Origin: a virus
Strand: one strand, 5' to 3'
IMG/VR virus record: IMGVR_UViG_3300009085_000072
Location: 1-30,553 of that record
Length of the DNA stretch: 30,553 bases
The translations under genes and the position numbers were made by a program. Positions 12,256 to 19,338 of this stretch are shown here, piece by piece; the stretch's first letter is position 1; each line of letters begins with the position of its first letter. A model generated the notes under the pieces. That model was not told the DNA's origin. It saw only the letters and a program-made list of their open reading frames with translations, and made no database searches.

Positions 12256-12852
12256 ATGAACAAACAAAACAAACAAATATTAACTCAATTAGCACTAACA
12301 GCCCTCAAAGAACGTTACCCATCGTTCCCTGAACACGCTATACCAGTTCCTAAATATTCCGATAGTACTGCAAACGGATTGACTAAGTGTGTTATTGATT
12401 TTTTAAACTATTCAGGACATCAAGCAGAACGCATTAGTTCGATGGGACGTATGATTGATAAACGTAAAGATTCTATTGACGTAATGGGTAACACTAGAGT
12501 TATTGGTTCGTTAACTTATATAAAAGGAACATCCACTAACGGAACTGCAGACATATCTTCAATTATAAACGGAAAGTCTGTAAAGATTGAAATTAAGATA
12601 GGCAAAGACAGACAATCACAAGCACAAAAAGATTATCAAACAGCTACTGAAAGAGCTGGGGGAATATATTTAATAACTAAATCATTCGACGAATTTATGG
12701 AACAGTACAAAGGATTGTCAGCAGACGTTAAACTTCGCATCGTAGCAACGCACAAAGAAACATTACAGCAGTTCACTAGTTACATGACTTATTCAGAATG
12801 GATGCTTTTAAAAAAGAATAGTAAATATAATTATAACGCTTATCAGGTATGA
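12256..12852 (+). CDS. VRR-NUC family nuclease
   Basis: A 198-residue protein with a C-terminal PD-(D/E)XK fold of the VRR-NUC type: GTADI (Asp99), a strand with IEIKIGKDRQSQAQ (Glu112, Lys114, Gln122/Gln124) and the following helix AQKDYQTATERAGG ending in a hydrophobic strand (IYLIT). Stand-alone VRR-NUC proteins of phages are thought to process branched or structured DNA. The N-terminal 60 residues are an extra helical part. Its place next to the putative origin suggests it resolves replication or recombination intermediates. It ends in an ATGA overlap. Confidence 0.82.
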   Translation: MNKQNKQILTQLALTALKERYPSFPEHAIPVPKYSDSTANGLTKCVIDFLNYSGHQAERISSMGRMIDKRKDSIDVMGNTRVIGSLTYIKGTSTNGTADISSIINGKSVKIEIKIGKDRQSQAQKDYQTATERAGGIYLITKSFDEFMEQYKGLSADVKLRIVATHKETLQQFTSYMTYSEWMLLKKNSKYNYNAYQV

Positions 12853-12911
12853 CAGTAAAAGAAATAGCAAAGAAATACAATCTTAAAGCACAAATGAAAT
12901 CGATATTATGA
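12849..12911 (+). CDS. Tiny HTH-like ORF (20 aa)
   Basis: A 20-codon frame, MTVKEIAKKYNLKAQMKSIL, joined by ATGA overlaps to both neighbours. It reads like the first helix and turn of a helix-turn-helix, so it may be the remnant of a larger regulator or only a translational bridge. Very small; the overlaps are its only support. Confidence 0.3.
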   Translation: MTVKEIAKKYNLKAQMKSIL

Positions 12912-13144
12912 CAAACGAAAACGAAGAGGCGTACTGGTTCTTAAGATGGATTGCGATGAGGTACGAAAAAAACAAGTTAAAAGACAAACTCAATGAATTT
13001 TTGAAATTAGATATCAACAAGGTTTATCAAGAAAATATTGAACTTAAGAAAACATTAAAAGAAATTAGAGAAAATTATCAACCAATTAAAAAAATAATAC
13101 ATAATGGAAATCCCAAAAGAAGCAAAGGATATGGTCGGAAATAG
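12908..13144 (+). CDS. Hypothetical helical protein
   Basis: A 78-residue protein, helical throughout, with a coiled-coil-like centre (LNEFLKLDINKVYQENIELK) and a strongly basic Gly/Arg/Lys tail (NGNPKRSKGYGRK). Starts in an ATGA overlap and overlaps the next gene by 41 bases in another frame. Not recognised; the tail may contact nucleic acid. Confidence 0.5.
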   Translation: MTNENEEAYWFLRWIAMRYEKNKLKDKLNEFLKLDINKVYQENIELKKTLKEIRENYQPIKKIIHNGNPKRSKGYGRK

Positions 13145-13361
13145 TTACTTATTTAGTGGTAATTATATAGATGAAAAAGACAGAAAAGAGCAAGAGCATC
13201 TTATAAAAGATGTTAAAATGACTGACACATTTCTTAAAAATAAAGAAAATACAATCAAGCATCCATGCGTTTCTTTCTTGATAGATTTTTATGGAATTGA
13301 TAGATGGACTAAACCTATGCCTATTAGAAGTGTTAATTTAAAATTAAATATTGTTAGATGA
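13104..13361 (+). CDS. Hypothetical protein
   Basis: An 85-residue protein overlapping both neighbours (41 bases upstream, ATGA downstream). The charged N-terminal half is followed by a C-terminal segment with HPCVSFLIDFYGIDRW. No recognised domain. The start at 13104 gives a long overlap; later in-frame ATG codons (for example at 13134) are possible alternatives. Confidence 0.5.
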   Translation: MEIPKEAKDMVGNSYLFSGNYIDEKDRKEQEHLIKDVKMTDTFLKNKENTIKHPCVSFLIDFYGIDRWTKPMPIRSVNLKLNIVR

Positions 13362-13696
13362 CAACAACAGAAATATCAAAAACATTCAACATAAAAAGAC
13401 AAACTATTAACAAAAGATTACTAAGTTTAGGTTTAAACAAGTCTAGTAAAAATTATGATTATCCAACTAAAGTAGTAGAATTAGTTTCTTACAATAGAAA
13501 GCAAGTTTTTATTAGAAACAGATACAATGATAAATTATCTATTAAAGTTATGGAATTATACTTTTACAACAACAACAATGAAATTCCTGAAATAGCCAAA
13601 GCATTGAATATTTCAGAGGGTGTGGCAAATCGAGTTATTAACAATTATTTCAACAATAATAATTTTTTGATAATTCAAAGCAAAATGAATGATTAA
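13358..13696 (+). CDS. Helix-turn-helix protein, possible regulator
   Basis: A 112-residue protein with a helix-turn-helix at the N-terminus (TTTEISKTFNIKRQTINKRLLSLGL) and a second similar unit near residues 75-100 (EIPEIAKALNISEGVANRVINNYF). Two HTH units in one small protein suggest binding of an extended or repeated DNA site. It precedes the promoter and gene of the sigma-like factor, so it may control the switch to late transcription. The DNA-binding role is well supported; the target is unknown. Confidence 0.65.
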   Translation: MTTTEISKTFNIKRQTINKRLLSLGLNKSSKNYDYPTKVVELVSYNRKQVFIRNRYNDKLSIKVMELYFYNNNNEIPEIAKALNISEGVANRVINNYFNNNNFLIIQSKMND

Positions 13697-13701
13697 TTTT
13701 A

Positions 13702-13709
13702 TATCTTTG
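13702..13709 (+). promoter_or_regulatory. Candidate -7 promoter element (TATCTTTG) before the sigma-like gene
   Basis: Matches TAnnTTTG and lies 20 bases before the start codon at 13730. No TTG is found at the normal -33 distance, so recognition may need an activator, for example the HTH protein encoded just upstream. Confidence 0.5.
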
Positions 13710-13729
13710 AATTTAATTAATTATTTTAA

Positions 13730-14176
13730 ATGCTTATAGAATTAGCAAAAAGAGATAAAGAATGGAGAAAAATGGCTTTGCATATTTGTAAAAGCAAAGA
13801 CTTAGCCGACGATATTGTACAGGATATGTATCTTAAATTTGCAAACTACAACAAACAACTTAACGACTATTATATTTTCTTTGCTATCAAATCTATTTTT
13901 TTGGATTATTTAAGAAAAGAAAAAACAAAAGTAGAACTTAACGATAATTTATGTAATTTTGAAGAGTACGATTATGAAACAGATAGTTTAAAAGAATTAG
14001 CATTGATAAAAGTAAAAGAGTTACCGTATTTTGAAAAAGAACTTTTAACAGTTACTCAAGAAATAAGCCAACGACAATTAGCAAGAGAAACAGATATTTC
14101 ATTTGTGGTTATTAATCAAACAATAAAGAAAACTAAAAAAAAGTTATGGCAAGAAATAAAAAGAATAAAGGATTAG
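13730..14176 (+). CDS. Sigma-70-like RNA polymerase factor (ECF type)
   Basis: A 148-residue protein with two-domain sigma layout. Region 2: MALHICKSKDLADDIVQDMYLKF near residues 15-37, the ECF-type core-binding motif, followed by FAIKSIFLDYLRKEK. Region 4: residues about 100-145, LPYFEKELLTV, then an HTH (SQRQLARETDISFVVINQTI) and a basic end. Phages use such factors to redirect host RNA polymerase to late promoters. It lies just before the structural genes, where three identical promoter-like elements start operons. It overlaps the next gene by 31 bases. Confidence 0.78.
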   Translation: MLIELAKRDKEWRKMALHICKSKDLADDIVQDMYLKFANYNKQLNDYYIFFAIKSIFLDYLRKEKTKVELNDNLCNFEEYDYETDSLKELALIKVKELPYFEKELLTVTQEISQRQLARETDISFVVINQTIKKTKKKLWQEIKRIKD

Positions 14177-14478
14177 GAGATGTTATAGCAAATATAACAA
14201 CTGCTGTAGGAATAGAACCTTGTGATGGTTGCAATAAACGAAAAGAACAATTAAACAGATTGTTTCCTTTTGGAATTGAAGAGTTTACTGAAGAAGAAAA
14301 ATTTTTTTTAAGCAAGTTTTTTGAGAGCGATAAAAACGAATTAAAAGCAAAAGAACAAAAAGAATTACTAGATATTTACTTTCGAGTATTTAGAGTTAAA
14401 CCGTTTCATCCTTGTACTAATTGTTCTGGAGTTTGGAAGTCAATAATTAAAAAATTAAAGAAAGCTTATGAAAACTAA
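14146..14478 (+). CDS. Conserved phage zinc-binding protein near terminase
   Basis: A 110-residue protein: basic MARNKKNKGLGDVIANIT start, a CDGC pair with KRKEQLNRLFPF, a Glu/Lys-rich middle and a second CTNC pair near residue 88. The four cysteines probably bind one zinc ion. From memory, proteins of this type (KGLGDVI... KLFPF) commonly lie upstream of terminase genes in Bacteroidetes phages; their function is not known. Overlaps both neighbours. Confidence 0.65.
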   Translation: MARNKKNKGLGDVIANITTAVGIEPCDGCNKRKEQLNRLFPFGIEEFTEEEKFFLSKFFESDKNELKAKEQKELLDIYFRVFRVKPFHPCTNCSGVWKSIIKKLKKAYEN

Positions 14479-14719
14479 ATTATTATTATTCTTTGTTTTA
14501 TTATTTTCACTTGCTGGAACTTGTGAACCTGAATCAGTACAAGAAGAAATATCTTGCAACTGCGAAAAAGTTAACTACACTTATAAAGTTAGACTAGACG
14601 GGGTTCACGCTACATGGTACTATCAAAAAGACTTTTCAGAAACTATTCCATGCACAACTGAAACAGGGGAGTATGTTCAAGTAGGAAGTAATAAGTTTTA
14701 TAGAATTGAGTGTGAGTAA
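14468..14719 (+). CDS. Small exported protein, possibly a lipoprotein
   Basis: An 83-residue protein with a signal peptide (MKTKLLLFFVLLFSLAGTC). Cys19 follows LAGT, an imperfect lipobox, so it may be lipidated or simply cleaved. The mature part has four more cysteines (CNC, C, C), which could form disulphides in the periplasm. Exported phage proteins made before the virion genes can block superinfection, but there is no direct evidence here. Overlaps the previous gene by 11 bases. Confidence 0.6.
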   Translation: MKTKLLLFFVLLFSLAGTCEPESVQEEISCNCEKVNYTYKVRLDGVHATWYYQKDFSETIPCTTETGEYVQVGSNKFYRIECE

Positions 14720-14743
14720 TTCCGATAATTACGAAAAAATACG

Positions 14744-15058
14744 ATGGCTAAATTTGAAAAAGGAAATAACGGTAAACCTAAAGGAGCAACTAACAAGATA
14801 ACTCAAGAGGCAAGAGAATTATTTTTACAAACATTAGAGGCGCAAGTCCCAAATATAATGGATGCGTTTAATGAAGTAAGAGAAAAAAACCCAGCAACTT
14901 ATTTAGATTTATTTGCTAAGTACGCTCAATATTTTGTACCAAAGAAAACAAGTTTAGAGGGTGGCGATAAACCATTAGATGTAGAATTTACATTAAAGAA
15001 TGTTTTAAAATTTGATGGAGGAAGTTGTATAAAAGATTTTGATAACACTAAACAATAA
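14744..15058 (+). CDS. terS: Terminase small subunit-like protein
   Basis: A 104-residue protein with the N-terminal FEKGNNGKPKGATNKIT, the GRPKGxxNK-type motif of DUF5681-like proteins and small terminases, followed by helices (EARELFLQTLEAQVPNIMDAFNEV) and a short C-terminus. It immediately precedes and overlaps the large terminase by 20 bases, the usual position of the DNA-recognition subunit. The assignment rests on both motif and position. Confidence 0.65.
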   Translation: MAKFEKGNNGKPKGATNKITQEARELFLQTLEAQVPNIMDAFNEVREKNPATYLDLFAKYAQYFVPKKTSLEGGDKPLDVEFTLKNVLKFDGGSCIKDFDNTKQ

Positions 15059-16244
15059 ATATAAACCATTATTTGAAAACGATACTCGATACTTCATTAT
15101 AACTGGAGGTCGTGGAAGTTCAAAAAGTTTTGGGGTTGGTACATTTACCAACCTTTTATCTTTTGAGGCAAACCATAAAATATTATTCACTAGGCAAACA
15201 ATGACCTCAGCACATTTGTCAATAATTCCAGAGTTTCAAGAGAAGATTGATTTAATGGAATTGAATACTGCTTTTGAAGTAAACAAAACTGAAATAGTAA
15301 ATAAAATATCTAAGTCTGAAATAATATTCAGAGGTATAAAAACAAGTTCGGGAGACCAAACTGCTAACTTAAAATCGCTCCAAGGAATTACAACGTGGAT
15401 ACTTGATGAAGCTGAAGAGTTAACAGACGAAATGCAGTTCGATAAAATCAATTTATCAATTAGACAAAAAGGCAAACAGAATAGAGTAATTTTAATTCTA
15501 AATCCTGCAACTAAAGAGCATTGGATTTATAAAAGATTCTTTGAGGAGCGTGGAATACAAGAGGGCTTTAACGGAATAAAAGACGATGTAACATACATTC
15601 ATACTACCTACTTAGATAACGTAGATAATTTAGATGAATCATTTTTAAACGAGGTTAAACGAATTGAAGAAACAAACCCACAAAAATACAAACATCAAAT
15701 TTTAGGTGGTTGGTTAAACAGAGCCGAAGGAGTTATATTTTCTAACTGGCGTATTGATAAATTTATTGAAACTAATTTAGGGTGCTACGGTCAGGATTTT
15801 GGATTTAGTATTGACCCTACTACTTTAATTCAAACTTCGATTGACAAAGCAAATAAAAAGATTTACGCAAAGGAATTAATTTATAAACCTAGCCTAACAA
15901 CAACTGATATTTATAACGAGAATATACGATATGCAAATAGAAACGGTTTAATAATTGCCGATAGTGCAGAGCCTCGTTTAATTCAGGAGTTAAAGAATAG
16001 AGGTTTAAATATTAAAGGAGTTTCAAAGCCTAAGATTATTGATAGAATTGCATTGATGCAAGATTATGAATTGATAATTGATAGTGATAGTACAAACTTA
16101 ATTAAAGAACTTAATAATTACGTTTGGCACGATAAGAAATCACAAACACCAATTGATGACTATAACCACGCTTTAGATGCCTTAGGCTATGCTGTTTGGA
16201 ATCTATTAGGCAAACAACAAAAAACAGCAAAAGACTTCCGTTAA
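15039..16244 (+). CDS. terL: Terminase large subunit
   Basis: A 401-residue Terminase_3/PBSX-type packaging motor. ATPase: Walker A GGRGSSKS (23-30), Walker B WILDEAEE (120-127, Asp123/Glu124) and motif III region ILNPATKEHW (153-162). RNase H-like nuclease: GQDFGF (Asp253), IIADSAEP (Asp308) and DDYNHALDALGYAVW (Asp373/374, Asp380). The reading begins with TTG at 15039: in-frame stops lie at 15006 and 15030, and there is no ATG before the Walker A motif, so a non-ATG start is required. It pulls DNA into the capsid and cuts it. Confidence 0.92.
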   Translation: MITLNNKYKPLFENDTRYFIITGGRGSSKSFGVGTFTNLLSFEANHKILFTRQTMTSAHLSIIPEFQEKIDLMELNTAFEVNKTEIVNKISKSEIIFRGIKTSSGDQTANLKSLQGITTWILDEAEELTDEMQFDKINLSIRQKGKQNRVILILNPATKEHWIYKRFFEERGIQEGFNGIKDDVTYIHTTYLDNVDNLDESFLNEVKRIEETNPQKYKHQILGGWLNRAEGVIFSNWRIDKFIETNLGCYGQDFGFSIDPTTLIQTSIDKANKKIYAKELIYKPSLTTTDIYNENIRYANRNGLIIADSAEPRLIQELKNRGLNIKGVSKPKIIDRIALMQDYELIIDSDSTNLIKELNNYVWHDKKSQTPIDDYNHALDALGYAVWNLLGKQQKTAKDFR

Positions 16245-16246
16245 AA

Positions 16247-16278
16247 ACAAAACACTTTTTCTACGTTATAGTAGTATG
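16247..16278 (+). promoter_or_regulatory. Late-operon element, copy 1 (tail operon)
   Basis: ACAAAACA (16247-16254), 7 bases, TACGTTATA (16262-16270), GTAGT, ATG (16276). Same layout as at 23631 and 26320. TACGTTAT resembles a variant -7 box (TAnnTT); transcription would then begin at or next to the start codon, giving a leaderless or nearly leaderless mRNA. Confidence 0.65.
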
Positions 16279-16872
16279 GAAATCATTATACCAACTACAA
16301 TAAAAGAAATACCACTTTCATCTTTTGTAAAGTGGGAGCGGTCAGATAAATCAGAAATTGATTTAATACAGATATTTTGCAATATTCCTGATGCAAAGAA
16401 AATACCTATTTCAGAATACAAAGAAATTATATTATTGTTGAGCGATGTTTTAAACACTATTGCAGAATTTCATAAAACATTTAAATACAAAGATATTGAC
16501 TTTGGTTTCATTCCTAAACTAGATAGCATTACAGGCGGTGAGTTCATCGATTTAGAAAACTATATGAAAGAGCCTGAAACCTGGCATAAAGCAATGAGTA
16601 TTTTATATCGACCAATTACAACAAGAAAAAAGAATTGGTTTGATAAAAGCGATCACGATTTTTATGACATAGAACCATACCAAGAGGCACACGATTTTTT
16701 TATAGATGCTCCTGCAGAATATTACTTAGGTGCAACGGTTTTTTTTTACAATTTAGGGAACGACTTATTAAACGCCATGATGGATTATTCACAGAAAATT
16801 TTGAAGAAACATCCACAGTCGAAAGCAACTTTAATAAAAAATGGAGCTGGTATGTTAGCCTTAGAGCCTTAG
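16276..16872 (+). CDS. Tail assembly chaperone-like protein (0-frame product)
   Basis: A 198-residue protein. The block FGFIPKLDSITGGEFIDLENYM, then HKAMSILYRPI, is typical of a Bacteroidetes phage family that I recall as tail assembly chaperone. The last codons pass over A AAA AAT (16836-16842); a shift into the -1 frame would extend the protein by 50 residues to 16994. Tail chaperones in many siphoviruses (lambda G/GT) are made in two forms by exactly this kind of slip. The gene leads the tail operon behind late element copy 1. Confidence 0.65.
   Translation: MEIIIPTTIKEIPLSSFVKWERSDKSEIDLIQIFCNIPDAKKIPISEYKEIILLLSDVLNTIAEFHKTFKYKDIDFGFIPKLDSITGGEFIDLENYMKEPETWHKAMSILYRPITTRKKNWFDKSDHDFYDIEPYQEAHDFFIDAPAEYYLGATVFFYNLGNDLLNAMMDYSQKILKKHPQSKATLIKNGAGMLALEP
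16836..16842 (+). other. Heptanucleotide slippery site A AAA AAT
   Basis: In the 0 frame the codons are ATA-AAA-AAT; slipping back one base gives AAA-AAA, allowing both tRNAs to re-pair. This fits the X XXY YYZ rule. The -1 frame is then open for 50 codons. No strong downstream hairpin was obvious by eye. Confidence 0.6.
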
Positions 16873-16994
16873 CAGAATTAGAACACAAACGGACAAACGA
16901 AATACTAGAATATTCAATAAGTGAAATATACACGCTACTAGAATTTGAAAAGGACAAAGCAAACGTAGCTAAACAAATGATGAAAAGACAATGA
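16842..16994 (+). CDS. -1 frame extension of the tail chaperone (GT-like part)
   Basis: After the slip the frame reads WSWYVSLRALAELEHKRTNE and continues as a charged helical segment to TGA at 16992-16994. This frame has no start of its own close to the site, contains 50 sense codons in protein-like composition, and its stop overlaps the next gene's ATG as ATGA at 16991. That overlap, the same coupling used throughout this genome, is the strongest evidence that the frame is translated. The fused product would have about 239 residues and would probably bind the tape measure and tail tube, as GT does in lambda. Confidence 0.6.
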   Translation, partial: WSWYVSLRALAELEHKRTNEILEYSISEIYTLLEFEKDKANVAKQMMKRQ

Positions 16995-17446
16995 GAGAAT
17001 TTTATACCGTAATAGATTTTTTAAAGAGTTTACTTCAAGAGGATATAAACGTTCATACTATTTTACATGGCTTTAAATCGACTATGGATATAAACAAAAA
17101 GAATATATTTCCTATTGCACATATTCAGGTAACTAACTCAACTATTCAAACGGGGTACGTTGGATTTACTTTTGAAGTTGTAGCTGTAGATATTAGAAAC
17201 ATATCTAAACAAATGGTAACCGATAAATGGTTAGGTAATGATAATGAATTAGATAATTTAAACACTACACACGCTATCTTAAATCGATTATTAACTAAGT
17301 TACGCAATACACGTAACGAATTTAAAATTGAATTAAATAACGAGCCTACCTGTCAACCTATAATATTTGAAGAAACTAATTTACTAGATGGTTGGAGAAC
17401 TGAAATAGAGTTAATAATTCCTAACAACGAAATAAATGTATGCTAA
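16991..17446 (+). CDS. Tail terminator-like or neck protein
   Basis: A 151-residue protein starting in the ATGA overlap with the -1 frame stop. The N-terminal helix (FYTVIDFLKSLLQ) followed by strands (FPIAHIQVTNSTIQ, VGFTFEVVAVDIRN), a long helix with HAILNRLLTKLRNTRN, and a final strand resembles the alpha/beta layout of tail terminator and minor tail proteins. Its position after the chaperone and before a gp10-like gene supports a role at the head-tail joint. The exact family is uncertain. Confidence 0.5.
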   Translation: MREFYTVIDFLKSLLQEDINVHTILHGFKSTMDINKKNIFPIAHIQVTNSTIQTGYVGFTFEVVAVDIRNISKQMVTDKWLGNDNELDNLNTTHAILNRLLTKLRNTRNEFKIELNNEPTCQPIIFEETNLLDGWRTEIELIIPNNEINVC

Positions 17447-17963
17447 TTTAGACAAGGCATTAAGCTTATTTAGTAAATATGTAGTCGATAAGTCCAAGTC
17501 AAACTTGAACAGACTTAAAAAGAATGCATCAGGTAACTTAAACAAGTCGATTAAAGCCGAATATAAGGTATCAAAAAATAGTTTTCAGTTAAGTTTTGAA
17601 ATGGAAGACTATGGAGAGTTTCAAGATAAAGGAGTTCAAGGTTCAAAATCAAATAAAAAAGCACCGAACTCGCCTTTTAAAATGGGTACTGGTTCAGCTC
17701 CAAAAGGAATATTTAAAACAGCTATCAATGCGTGGGTAGTTCGCAAAGGAATAGCACCAAGAGATGCACAAGGACGTTTTATAGACAGGAAATTATTAAA
17801 TTATAGAATAAGAAAATCAATATATGAAACAGGATTAAAGACTACTAATTTTTTTACCGAGCCTTTTGAAACAGCATTTAAAAGATTACCCGATGAAATT
17901 ATAGAAGCCTATGGATTAGATATTGAAAGTTTATTAAAAACAAGCGTAAAAAATGGCAAATAG
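17436..17963 (+). CDS. HK97 gp10-like neck/tail completion protein
   Basis: A 175-residue protein. The pattern of an N-terminal helix, SGNLNKSIKAEYKVSKNSFQLSFEMEDYGEFQDKG (split strands), then PFKMGTG and a helix with AWVVRKGIAPRDAQGRF resembles HK97 gp10-type proteins, which assemble at the neck or tail-completion ring. It is basic and soluble and overlaps neighbours by 11 bases on each side. The assignment is by pattern and place. Confidence 0.55.
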   Translation: MYANLDKALSLFSKYVVDKSKSNLNRLKKNASGNLNKSIKAEYKVSKNSFQLSFEMEDYGEFQDKGVQGSKSNKKAPNSPFKMGTGSAPKGIFKTAINAWVVRKGIAPRDAQGRFIDRKLLNYRIRKSIYETGLKTTNFFTEPFETAFKRLPDEIIEAYGLDIESLLKTSVKNGK

Positions 17964-19338
17964 TAAAATAGTAATTACAAATTTTGGAGGAACGGATTTA
18001 AATGAATATATTTCATTTGAAGTAAATGGTGTTGAATTAATTGAAACTTGGAAAACTGTAAGGACTACAACCTTTGAAGCTACAATAGGTTCGACTATTC
18101 CTAATTTTATAACAGCTTTTAATTTAGATTATAATACTACAGGAGCTTTTACGGTAGTACAAACAAGTGCTTCGGAAGTTACAATAACTTCAACAAGTTC
18201 AACTGTTAATTTTTCAAACTTTAATAGCACAGACGGAAGTACATCAGTTATAACAAACACATACACGCCACCTGACCCACCAACAATATTAACACCACAA
18301 TTAGCACAAATGCGTTCGACTTATTCGCTTAGAGTAATTCCAAACTTGCCATTTGTAAATTGTGATTTACTTTTATATGCGTGGCAAGGTGATAAGAATG
18401 CACCTCCAACTTTACCAGCTTATTCTTTATCAAAGCAAGTAGTTCAGTTAGGGCAAACAGTAGTTTCTTTTGATATAAACCACATAGCAAAAGAATACAT
18501 AAATAATTCAATAGGGAACTATACATTAGATGGCGTTCAAGATGTCTTACCCGATTCAAATGTATGGATTCAATATTTTGCAAGTTGTGATACTACGCCA
18601 GTTTATGAAACAGAAGGTTTGTTATTAGGAACTTATGGAGCTGGATATTTTCAAGAGGGTTACAATCCGATACCAACTACAAAGGCACTTATAACAGGCG
18701 ATAAATTTACGATTTACAAAGACCAAGATTTTAGAGTTTATTTTCAAACTACAGGTTTGTTAGGAATTTATGTAAATGAGGTTGAAGTGCCTTATACATT
18801 TGACCCTAATTTAAACTATCAGATGATAGCTAGCATTAATTTAAAAGAATATACCAACAACTCACAAATATATTTGTATTTAGAATATGAAGATGTACCA
18901 GATGAAACATTAATTTTCAATGTAAAAGAGGAATGCTTTTACGATATTGTTAATTGTGTCTTTATAAATAAATACGGTTACCCTCAAACTTTCTCGCTAA
19001 CAAAAGTTTCAAAACCTAGCATCGATATAGAGGGTCAAGATTATAGAGGTTTAATTTCAAACTTTGGAGTTTACAATACAACCGCCCATCAAACAGTATC
19101 TTTTAATATTAACGGAACTAATAAAGTAAAATGTAATACTGATTACTTAAATGAAGCTGAAAATAATATCATTCAAGAGATGTTATTAAGTGAATCAATA
19201 TGGCTAATTGAAAATGGAGTTATAAGCCCAGCGGTTTTAGAAACGAAATCACTAGACTACAAACAAACAAAAGTAGAGCGATTAATACAATATGAATTTG
19301 GATTTAAGTACGCATTTAATACATTGAACAAAGTATGA
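17953..19338 (+). CDS. Virion structural protein, probable minor tail protein
   Basis: A 461-residue protein rich in Thr, Ser, Asn, Tyr and beta-strand patterns, typical of tail or adhesion modules. Residues 1-95 look like a repeated beta domain, a Pro-rich linker (YTPPDPPTILTP) follows, and the C-terminal third contains FINKYGYPQTFSLTK and the SLDYKQTKVERLIQYEFGF ending, which I recall from Bacteroidetes phage tail regions. It lies between neck-type genes and the tail-tip protein, overlapping the next start by four bases. No enzymatic motif is seen. Confidence 0.55.
   Translation: MANSKIVITNFGGTDLNEYISFEVNGVELIETWKTVRTTTFEATIGSTIPNFITAFNLDYNTTGAFTVVQTSASEVTITSTSSTVNFSNFNSTDGSTSVITNTYTPPDPPTILTPQLAQMRSTYSLRVIPNLPFVNCDLLLYAWQGDKNAPPTLPAYSLSKQVVQLGQTVVSFDINHIAKEYINNSIGNYTLDGVQDVLPDSNVWIQYFASCDTTPVYETEGLLLGTYGAGYFQEGYNPIPTTKALITGDKFTIYKDQDFRVYFQTTGLLGIYVNEVEVPYTFDPNLNYQMIASINLKEYTNNSQIYLYLEYEDVPDETLIFNVKEECFYDIVNCVFINKYGYPQTFSLTKVSKPSIDIEGQDYRGLISNFGVYNTTAHQTVSFNINGTNKVKCNTDYLNEAENNIIQEMLLSESIWLIENGVISPAVLETKSLDYKQTKVERLIQYEFGFKYAFNTLNKV

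Noticed and set aside
16843-16900. Downstream hairpin or pseudoknot stimulating the -1 frameshift
   Set aside because: Only short GCT/AGC and GGCT-type pairings were found by eye; none is strong enough to claim.
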